64,000 nt of DNA. Origin: Watersipora subatra. Lineage: Eukaryota; Bryozoa; Gymnolaemata; Cheilostomatida; Watersiporidae. The DNA is taken from assembly GCF_963576615.1 (NCBI RefSeq), contig NC_088711.1:62001-126000 (forward strand), given 5' to 3'. Below are positions 36,901-48,900 of this stretch, one piece after another. Under the pieces are notes generated by a model. The model was given only the letters and a program-made list of their open reading frames with translations. It ran no database searches and had not been told where the DNA came from. Numbering within the stretch: position 1 is the stretch's first letter; each line of letters opens with the position of its first letter. The position numbers and the translations under genes were made by a program.

Positions 36901-39900
36901 GCACACATACACACATACACACAAACTTTGAGAAATATATACAGTGAAACTTGGATAACTCGCCCTCGGATAACTCGAAAACATGGTTAACTCAACGTAT
37001 TTGTTTGGTTCGTTCCCACGCAATGATAAATGGCTTTAGATAACTTGACCGAAACTCCGTTAACTCGAACAGTTTTTTGCCAAACGGCTACCGAGACTGT
37101 TGTTACTATCGCTTTAGAATATCACTTTATTCCAAGCCATAGAGATAAACATCGACTTTTAGTAGTTCTTAGGCCTCGTTATTACCAACATCGGCAAAAT
37201 ATTTTCATTAACGACTTTTCTAAAAGTTTGCAATAATCAAATTTTACCAAACATCTGCTTAGCGATAACCCTCCGAAAGCAAAAAAAAGCGAGGTAAAAT
37301 TCGGATCAATTTAAAGTAAAATCGGCAAAATTGATAACGGGTTTTTAATAGTAAAGCAGTTTTGTAATAACTGACTTACTGCAAAATTGATCTTGGTTAA
37401 AACGTTCGGTAGAAATTAAAAGTACGTATGTATTTTTTCTGAGCGTTTTAACCGCGATCAAGTTTTGCCAATTTTAATCTGAGAACTTCCTGGCTGTCAT
37501 ATCACCTAAAACAACAAACAAATCTCAAGTGATAGAAAAATATCTATACTTTTTGATTAAAAATATTTAAAACTTCACACGAGAGACCCTTTAACCTGCA
37601 ACAAGCAATCTATGCTTTTGAGTGATATATAGTTTGTATATGTACATGTATCTACTGATAAATACATGCACTTATGACTGTCCTGATAACTTGAACGCTC
37701 TAATAACTCGAACACTTTTGCTCGGTCCCTTGAAGTTTGAGTTATCCGAGTTTCACTGTATATATAGAAGTTTTATAACTATTTTACTGAACTTACAATT
37801 TTTCATCACTAAAATTTTTCACTTATCATTTTCTGGCTTCGCTTTCAATACGACTGTTAGCCGACCTCATTAAATTACTGTACCTTTGGAGTTATGAGAC
37901 TTGAGCTGCTACATATAGTGGGTAGCGCAGAGAGGAGACAATAAACGTATCAATGCTAATTATATGTCAATGTTAGCCGACCTCATTAAATTTTTAACTG
38001 GAGTATAGTCATATATAGCCTGTATCACATAGGTAACACAATCTGCCACTCCACAGGCTATATCTTATTGTTCAACTTACCAGTGGACAAACTGTAATTT
38101 CTATTCTTCAATCTTCTACAACTATGGTTATCATGTGTAGCTTCAATGTGTGTATCGTGTGAGTGATGGGCCCGTGATTAATTCAACACAATACTCTAAT
38201 TTAGAAAAACCGCATGTTAACATAATACATGACCCGCTTTTTAAATAATTCAGGAGGCTTAACTACCATTTCAAGTTTGCTAGTAATAATAAGATACTAT
38301 TAGTTTAATAACAGTAATACCAAAAATTATAAGTGTCTTTAGATGAAGCCAAATGAAATTGAACTATGAGAATATCTTTGGATAATTATGATACCGTCAG
38401 AAATTAGCCCTGAACTAAAAATAATTTTGAGTTTATGAGAAACTAACAAAACCCATTTGTCAAGGACTGTTCTACGAACACATACCACTATTCTACTGTT
38501 ATTTTACCCATTTTAATTGTTTGAAAACTTCCACTTGCATATATTCATCGCGGCAGACCCTCCATGGTAACTTAGAGAGTTGACCTTTGTTGCTGGATTG
38601 AAAGATAGCTGCCGATACGGTGTACTCAGCGATGCATTAAGCTGTCTGTGAAAGTGTTCACAAATACAGCAGCAGTTATATTTTGGCTATTAAAAAGAAA
38701 ACTTATAAAAGCTTTATACAAATAGCTATAGAATGTCGTCAAAAATGGTAAAGTTATGACACATCTGTACTATGCATTTGCAGTTCATAGCAATGACCGA
38801 GGAGATGTAAGAAAAGCTTGCTTTTTAATACACCTACCAGCAGCCTCAGAGGGAGCTCGAAAGATGGCACTTGAGTACATGAGAGGCTGGGTTATGGCAC
38901 CATACATCTCTCCTTTTGGCCCTTTTTGAGCCCATATTGACTTATCCAGTGGATGGTATATTTTAAAGCAAAAACCATCCTTCTTGGAGGGACGCTCAAT
39001 TAATTTGGCTGAGCTCAATGTGATAGTGCCAACCCAATGCCCTCCCTAAAAATACAAGAGTCAAAGGTTATCATAGAAATCAGGTGACCTGCCCCAGCAA
39101 TACTAGAACTCAGTGACACTATGGCAGTAAGATGTCATGTGAAATAATAAAATAATCCCTTGTAATGTGGGAAAAACAATAGTACCATACAACGTCCATG
39201 TATCGATTGTGTTTACTGGAAAAAGACAATTTTATCATGGCAGCATTAATGTTTTACCAAACTAACCCGATTAATACTAGTTTGGTAAACATAAATCGTT
39301 TTATCATGGTAACTCACAGGCCAGCAGTATGATGAATAAACTGCAACAAATGACTAAAACATCGATGTCGATAACATAAACATCATAAAAAAAATCAGAT
39401 GATTTTAGAAATCAGCATGCCTCTATGGGAATGTGTTGATTGAAATCCCTACTGCGCCTGTGAAATCAATAAGTGATTTGCAAGATGTCTGACTGAAAAC
39501 AATGAAAAATATTGCACGATAATCAGCAAGATATAAATTCCTCTGAATCTTAAAAAGACATGAAAAACTTAAACATGGCACAAAATGGTTTAAAGATGTA
39601 GTTGCGTCAAAAAGGTCGATTTAGTGAAATTAAGACCAATAAAAGGCTAAAACATCAGCTACAATTTGATGTCATTTTTGTCTTTGTAGACCAATCCTGT
39701 CTAGAGATATATGCATTTGAATGAGGCTATCTTTTAAAAAGCTCACATTCCAGCGGGTGCTTTGTTTGTGACATAACTAAGTGATACATCTGAAAAGAGT
39801 CCACGAGCGATAAATATAAGGTCGCTTCATTAACCAATCATCAGCCCGAAATGTTTATATAGGTCCTAATAAATGTTATCACTCGTAAAACGCGTTGTCT

Positions 39901-42900
39901 GTGATCTCAAATTTAGGGATTTTACTGCATTACTGAATCGCATGGACATCAATATTTACTAAATTAATTAACATCATTACTTTAATGAATTACTCGATCG
40001 ACACGTTTTATTGACGAACAACAGAATTGTAAAAACTGCTGTAAAGTTACTGCGAAGGTGACTCCAAGTTTTCTGGGCATCAGGTGGTTAAAGTGCTATG
40101 GAGGAAAATAGGAGAATGGAGGTAAATTTATCTTTTACTTTGAGTCTCCTATAGATATACTGTTGAGTTTACATTCAGATTGTATTTCCCCGTTTGAGGT
40201 TATAATGTAATTTCCTGCGCGTGCGAGATATGTATGCACAGCGAGTTCTTGACGACTTTTTTTTAATCCATAGCATCTAGCAATACAATGGCTTAAATTG
40301 ATGAATATACAAAAGGTAATATTTTTAGTACTCATTAATACGTGTACTAATTAATAAAATTATAACTTTTTGCTATCACCAATCATCGTTTTATAACTTT
40401 TTATCGTTTCACCGAGCTATATTTGCTTCAAACTTTCTGTGGCAGTTTTATCTAGTAAATTAGATTTATGATTTGACTTTAGATGTTTACTTCTCACTTG
40501 TAGAAATAAAAAAAATCGATTGATCAATGCAAATCTTTAACTTCCAGAACCAAAGCTTCGAATCGTTGGCTTGGCGTACTTATGCTTTTGTTTTAAACAT
40601 TTATTCATTTTTAAAATTACACTCACAATTTATCGAACTCCCAATTTGAAAGCTTTCAGTAGATACGCTTTAGAATGACATATCTATGAATGACATATAT
40701 TTATTGCATTTGTTTTACTGATTACAGGATGTTTATGTCGTCCCACCAGCCGAAGCAGCTATGTCAGTGTGGAAACTGCCATAAATGGGAAAGAGAGACT
40801 TGAATGTGTGCTGCATATACCATGCTGTTTTGTTTGAGTTTGGTGAAGTAGATGAAATTGTCTTATTGTATCAGCTGAAACTATGTGAGTGGCCACGACT
40901 TGATGGATTTTAGTAAAAGCTTTATGCCGAAATGAAAATTTTTTTGCTCGTAAAAATTATATAATAAAATAATATTGTTGAAGATAATGCAAAACATGAT
41001 TTCCAGAACATTGAATATATCATAGCCCCGTTGACACCTGTGCTAAAATCTTTTCTGATAGATCTATTTCTAGATCTTTTCTGATAGATAGAGCTGCATA
41101 GACAGGCACTTTTGCATAGCTCGACCATTGTTTAGTACTTGAATCAACTAATCAAATATGACCAGTGAAATTTTTCCTACATATTGATATCAACAATGAC
41201 TTGATAACGTTGACAGTCGACGATACAATGTACATGACTTTTAGGGATGTAGTTGGTTTCGCCACATATTCTTTTTCAAAGACGCAGCTTGCTTATTTTA
41301 CTTACGGTAGTAAAAAACTAGTTTTTGGTGTGGGCTATGATATACAGCCCCACCCCCAGGATAGGCGACGGGCATAATGTGGGTGAGGCTTTTGGGAGGC
41401 TGTATATTGTTAGTGTGAGTAGTGACGGAACTGTGCCGATACAAGGACCTTACTCTACATAGTTTGCTTGACAGAATTACCGTAGACCGGTAGAATTGGT
41501 AGTCGGTACTCAAATGTTTACACAGCATTTGGAGAAAGTGAGTAAGACAAATTTTCAATTTTCGTTATTTGAGGCCTTTGAAACATTTATAATAATGTAT
41601 CTGTAGCAGGGTTTAAAAATTTTATTCTAACCAACATGAGCAAATACAAAATAAAATATATGCCAATAGAGCCGCGTTGGACTACACTTTTATCGCAATA
41701 GTCGATGTGAATACGAGAGATAGAGACAGGTTGTATCACGCGTTACATCACTTTGGGCAAGTCTGGGCATGTTTTTTGGCCTGAGAGTTTTTACCGCGAT
41801 CAAATTTTTTCAATTTTAATCTTCAAATATCTTGATAATGGATCGCCTAACACAACAAACAACATAACAACTGATAGATAAAGAAAAATACTTTCTTTTA
41901 AAATCAACTCAAATTTGACGCAACCACCTCTTTAATACACATACTACATACATACCACATACACAACACATACACACCCCATACACACCACATACATGCT
42001 ACATATATAGCACATACACAGCACATACATTCCACATACCTACCACATACATAACACATACATGTACATACCACATACCTATCACATACATACCACATGC
42101 ATATCACATACATACTACATACATGGCAAAGTAGAATGCGTTCCAACTTGATAGGTGCTAGTAATGCTACCTATACTAATGAACAGCATTTACGATATCA
42201 AGTACAAGTTCGTTGGCTAATAAACAGCACTTATGATATCAAGTATATGTTTGCAGACTAATAAACAGCACTTATGATATCAAGTATATGTTTGTAGACT
42301 AATAAACAACACTTATGATATCAAGTATTTGTTTGTATACTAATAAACAGCACTTATCATTTCAAGTATTTGTTTGTAGACTAATAAACAACACTTATGA
42401 TATCAAGTATTTGTTTGTAGACTAATAAACAGCACTTATGATATCGAGTGTATGTTTGCAGACTAATAAACAGCACTTATGATATCAAGTATGTTTGTAG
42501 ACTAATAAACAACACTTATGATATCAAGTATTTGTTTGTATACTAATAAACAGCACTTATGATATCAAGTATTTGTTTGTAGACTAATAAATAGCACTTA
42601 TCATATCAAGTATTTGTTTGTAGACTAATAAACAGCACTTATGATATCAAGTATTTGTTTGTAGACTAATAAACAGCACTTATGATATCAAGTGTATGTT
42701 TGCAGACTAATAAACAGCACTTATGATATCAAGTGTATGTTTGCAGACTAATAAACAGCACTTATCATATCAAGTATTTGTTTGTAGACTAATAAACAGC
42801 ACTTATGATATCAAGTGTATGTTTGCAGACTAATAAACAGCACTTATCATATCAAGTATTTGTTTGTAGACTAATAAACAGCACTTATGATATCAAGTGT

Positions 42901-45900
42901 ATGTTTGTAGACTAATAAACAACACTTATGATATCAAGGATTAGTTTGCGCACCAGTCAACTGTGATATGTAATAAGCAATAGGATTACTCAAACCAACC
43001 TTCTGCTTTTGGCTCTTGTAGAGAATGAGAATACCAGGCTTGAGCACGCACCAAAACTTAGTCCAACTTTTGAGTTTTCCTCTGACCTTGAGATAGTCCG
43101 CCATGAGAACGACACTCGGGTCTCGAAGTGTGCACAAGATCTCATTTGCAGCCCTTTTTTTCTGTTTTCTATATACTTTTTTCTGCTCCTGTAGCAGCAG
43201 ACAGTAGTTTATACTAACAGAACATTAGGAGGTAGCAACTTGTTGACTTACGGTGTAGGGTAGGTTTGGTACCCATTTAGAAATTGTGCGATGCTAAAGT
43301 GGTCAGTCTGTAAAGAAAATATTGTATGATGGAAGGGTGGTTCATATGTAGAGTAGAAATTGTAACTGCCTGTTCTCAACCTCAAAACATGATCAAGATT
43401 TTGGTTCAAACAAACAAAACTAAAAATCAAACATACCGTAAAACCTCTAATTGAACGGCACCTCTATTTGAACGCCACCTCTATTTACACTCCGCCTCTA
43501 TTTGACTGCCACTATGAGAAAAGGGTTGACAAATAGAGCGCCATCCTCTATTTGAACGCCACCTCCATTTGACTACCACTTTGACTATCTTTGATTTTTA
43601 TGAACCCATAATATCAAGTGATCAGTAGAAAAGTGTCCACAAAATCAGATTAATAATGAATATTTTACAATAATAACAATCAATTTTCTCGTTGTCCAAC
43701 TTTTAAGTTTTTCGCTTTTTTTTCGTTAAAACTCTGAAAGCAACACCATAGAAATAATCAATAACAGTCTCAGGCTAATAGTAGTTCCTTGTTTAACACC
43801 GCCTTCTTATTTCGAAGTAAATGTACCTATAAAAAAATTTAAATTTATGTTGGTAGATGAACTTTGAAAGCAACACCATAGAAATAATTAATATCTGTCT
43901 CAGGCTAATAGTAGTTCTTTGTTTAACGCGGTCTTTCTACTTCAAAGTAGTCTACATATACAGTCAAACATGGATAACTCGTCCACGGATAGCTCGAACA
44001 CATGGTTAATTCGAACATTTCCTTTGGTCCGTTCCCACGTAATGATAAATTGCTATAGATAACTCGAACTCAACACTGTAAATTCGAACTGTTTCTTTGC
44101 CCAACAGCTACCGAAACGGTTGTTTTCGCTTTAGAAAATCACTTTATTCAAAGCCAAAGAGGTAAACTTCATCTTTTCGTAATTCATAAACGTCGTTATT
44201 ACCACCATCGGCAAAATATTTTTGTCAACGACTTTTCTAAAAGTTTGGTGAAATTTGATTTATACTGCGATACGATGAATAGCACGGGCTAGCCGGGTCA
44301 CGCGCGCAAGAATTTTTGCCACGCACATACAAAACAAAAATCGCATGTTGTTTTGTATGTGCGTGGCGAAAATCCTTGAGTGCGTGACTCGGCTAGCCCG
44401 TGATGAATAGTTTTCCGACGTTGATTCCGTGTTGAATCAACGTCGGAATGTTGAATGTTTAAAACGTCTTAAAAATGTTGTAATTAAACGTATACGTTGT
44501 CTGAGCTACAAAAAACTATTCATCGTTTGACCTAAACACAGAATACGTGTGTACATTCAATAAGTACCTATTAAAAAAGCGTGAGTGATATAGAATGTAC
44601 GGTAAAACCTCGTAAAACTTCTAATTGAACTGCCTCGGAGTGTTGCTCTTAACGAATCCCAGGTAAAGTAAGGTAATCTGCATAAACTTCAAGAAAAAAC
44701 GGCAAAATTGATCGTGGGTAAAACCCCAAAAGAAAAAAATGTCTTTTCTTTTGAGCATTTCAACAACGATCAAGTTTTGCCAATGTCAATCTGGAAAACG
44801 TCCTGGCAATAACATCACCTCAAACAACAAACCAATCTCAAGTGATAAAAAAATCTCTATACTTTTTCATGAAAACGTTTTAAACTTTACATTAGAAGCA
44901 TTTAATTTGAAACAAGCCATTTGTGCTTTTGATTTATATTATAGTTTGTATACGTACATGTATCTACTAATAAATAAGTAAATATATGGACTTGTGACAG
45001 TGCTCTGATAACTTGAATGCTCTGATAATTCGAACACTTTTGCTCGGTCCCTTGAAGTTCGAGTTATCCATGTTTGACTGTATATAAAAACAGTTTAAAT
45101 TTACGACGGTAGATGAACTTTCAAAGCAGAGCCATAGAAATAATTACTGACTGTCTCAGGCTAACAGTAGCTCCGTTTAACAGTGACAGTTTAACATAGT
45201 CTTAATATTTCAAAGAACATGCATAGAAAAACGGTTTGCAAGTTTTTACGCATTGCATTTGGGCTGAATGCAGCGCGTAAAATTTTTGCTCTGCCAAAAA
45301 ACGCTAATATCAACTATTTCAGCAGTGCAAAAAAATAGTTAAAGCCAGAAGATATTGTGGAAGGTATTGTATAACTAGGAGATGTTCGTTCCATCGAAAG
45401 CAACAATCAGAACGCAGCTATCCGAGCAAACGATACAAATATTTTTGTTTTAAAAATGTTAATTTTTGTTTCTGCATGTAATACAAGTATGGTTCATTTA
45501 TGTCATTGTTCATGAATACATATTTGTATCATTAGATAGATTATCATTATATAGCTTATAAGTATGCAGATTCATAGCATGTTATTTAACAGCATACTTG
45601 CAGCTATTTTAACACGGTTCACAATGGATCGACGCTCACAATTCCACTTCTATTGCATATGAAAAGCTAGTTTTGGCTGCAAACTGTATCAAACATATCA
45701 ACGAGTGCAATGATCTTTTATGTAACATTGTTAAAGGTTGACTTGCAACAAAATTCACATTACAGTTATTTGATATCAAAAGATTCACCATGTCTTACTC
45801 TGTTGTGTTGTAGGTGCAAAATATGTGGAAATGTGATTACAAGCTCTTAAAAGCTAGAAAACGAACAGTTAATCGCAGCCACACGAGACCGCCGTAGTTT

Positions 45901-48900
45901 GGATTCTCTTTCCAAAACGGCTCAAATGTGACGTAGTTGTGGTAGATGATTTCTGTTTACACTTTCATGCAACCTTATTCGTCGAAGTATTGTCATAAAT
46001 ATACTTCACGCATTCAATAAAACCAGGTCTATTGTTCTTACACGCCTGTTTTATCGTCATTGTAATGCTGTCACTTTTAGCAGTGATATCTTATAACTTA
46101 CCGTACGAATTCATTCAATTTTTTAACCTTAGCTCGAAGGAGTACATATCATTGTCTGATAATCATGACAAGCCTGTTGGTCACCTGTGATAATCGAAAA
46201 GTGCTGCAGAAATTATTTGCAAAGTATTGGGTCACATGATCAGATTACGACTAGTGCTGGGACGATATTACGATATTTCGGTATACCGTAGATACCAATT
46301 TCTGATACCGACTGTACCGAGTGCTTTTTGCCCATATCGAAATATCGGATATCATCGATATTTGACGATATCGACGATAATATATATATTCTACTCGATT
46401 TGATACCCGATTTTTCAGAGAATTATACTGGTACATGGACTCATTAGAGAGTTGTTCTCTCATGGCAGCCTTTTCTGGCAGGTAAGACAACTCCGAATAA
46501 CATACCCGATATTTCGATATATTGGTTGGCTATGCCATCACATCATACCGAAACGAATTTTTAATATCGTCCCAGCACTAATTACGACTTGCTGGTTAGA
46601 CCAAGCCGAAACAAAACTGTAAAGTAGTGAGCATCTATATTTGATACGGTGTCTTCGGTAAAACCCGAAGTGTTTGTCATAAACTAGTGCTACGATAAGT
46701 TTTATATTGAGCTTTTTATTGGCCTTTCTATTCACACGAGAACATCACGTGACAAAACAATAACCAAACTGTAATGACAACGTCAAAGAAATAAACAGAT
46801 TACAATCTACAGCGGCTTTTCATTTTTGAGCTTTTAAGAGCTCTTAATCACATTTCCACGTATTTGGCACCTACAACACAGCAGAATAAGACATGGTGAA
46901 TCTTCTGATACCAAATAACTGTAATGAGAATTTTGTTGCAAGTCAACCCTTAAATAAGCTCCCATCGAGTGATCACTTATCGCTAGTTATCAGGCTTATA
47001 GATAGGTTGTCACTTAACCTGTTATAGCTGCGTTGCATCGTTACATGTGCTAAATGGCTACTTCTTAGGCTTAACACTAGGACATGAGCTAAAAAGCCTC
47101 TAACTATCTATCTCTGCATGCATGAGTTTGATAGGAAAGATTTGCGCTTCCTAGACCTCCAAACTAACCATCTTATTACTTGAAACTGTATATATCATAA
47201 ACAGGCATTACTAGTCCACAATACAGTCAGACAGCAGTTTATGATCGCTTCTAGAAATGAATTATTTTATTAACAATGCTAAATTAGAGCATATATCTGC
47301 CTCAGTACGCAAAGCATTTTCCAATGTATAAAATTCTTCGAATTTTGAAGCATCACAGTTTTGCAAGTGTAAGCAAAACATGATAAAATATATGCCAAGC
47401 ATAGATTAGAGCGAGTTATAACACATATTTCTATCATTCACGCCACCAACAAACCTATGCATTGTTAAGCCTACACTTGCATTCATGTGTCTATAAGTTA
47501 AAGTAACAATAATAAACTTTTTTCAGTGATTTTCACTTTATTAATGTAACGTATAAGTTAATATTTTCTTTAATACGGTTATATACAATGTATTTTTTTC
47601 AATGTTGCCCGTGAGTATTTATTGTTGGTTTTTACTTTGGACTGAACCAATCAAAATACAATGTATTTTATATTATTACTATTATAAAACCATTTTCTCC
47701 GAAATACAATGGCTTCAACATCATGTTTATATTGGAACAGACGAAATTTGTATGTTGATGTTTGATCGAATCCAATTTGGGTGGTCAGGGGACCCAAACC
47801 ATCAAAGTACCTTGAACCTCTGGGAAATAATAGCTTAAATATGCCTCAGCACAATTTTTCTGCATTACAAAAACGGTTTGAGCTGCTTTGGTAATGCCTA
47901 GTTCTAATGATCATGAATGTTAACATTTGTAAGCAAAATAACACAAATCTTGCCCACTGATGGGTAGTAAAATGTTGCGTATAGCTACAAGCGATAAGCA
48001 ACGCGAAAACTAACCTTCAAAGACTCTCTTTTGTTTACACCTGAGTCGACATAACTGCCTGTGGACCAGTCCACCTGAATCATATAAATTCTTATGGTTA
48101 GTGCACACCTCTAGACATGTAAAGAAACTAAATGTCAAAATGTTTTGCTTTGAATGGACAATAAATCACCTTTGCAAATTGGGACTGTGTAGGCGTTGGA
48201 CTAGCGGAGAAGAGGCCAGAAGCCAAAGGATCAACTGCATCACGGGCGCTAGATTCTTCATCAAAGCTTGAGCCTGACACGAGCTCGCTGTTGAGTGTTC
48301 CTGCCAACAAAAAGATGTTGCAGTACGTAAAATATGTAACTCTGATATATATATATATTATATATATATATATTATATATATATATATATATATCTGATA
48401 TATGCTGTACACATATACATGCAGTAAATAATAACCAACGATATAGAAAACTAATCTAGAGCATTTATATAGGGATATACAGATGAGAAGATATGAGTGG
48501 TCTCTGGTACACTGTAGTTTCCTAGTCAGTAGTAAACTGTAGACAGCAATTACTGATTGGGTCTCGTGAACACAGAAATATTGCTCTATGTTAGCAATTT
48601 ATAGGAAAATGTTGTGAATCTGTAAAAAACAGGAAAATAGAATACAACGTAACAAGTAATCATCCACCCTTCATAGTAATCTTATGAAGTGTTATTATAA
48701 AATATATTACAGTTAAATAGAAATCCCATTGTTTATACGTTGCTATACCACCAGAATTTACAGCAATTGAGTAATGTATGTACATAACTACTGGTGGGAA
48801 CATTGACCTTATGGGAGCATTCTACTGATAGCTAGTCAAAGGAAACTCATCGGTAGTTTATGGTAACTTTGGCTGAATTTCTGTATACATATTGAATGTA

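Larger units (their letters stand above)
43437..45734. mobile_element. Decayed DNA transposon interrupted by a TA element
   Basis: The left terminus is CCGTAAAACCTCTAATTGAA, followed by TTTGAACGCCACCTCTA repeats as at 24.2 kb. A segment of about 130 bp (with AAGCAACACCATAGAAATAA) is tandemly triplicated; the TA element 43961-45080 lies in the second copy. The right part, 45081-45730, matches the 12.8 and 24.4 kb copies. Confidence 0.6.

Noticed and set aside
43252..43307. Extra ORP exon ([19 protein letters not shown]) with good splice sites
   Set aside because: Its phase does not fit the next exon at 43188, and 48074-48015 (ending KRESLK) joins 43188 in phase as in ORP5/8. It could still be an alternative exon, but I do not support it.
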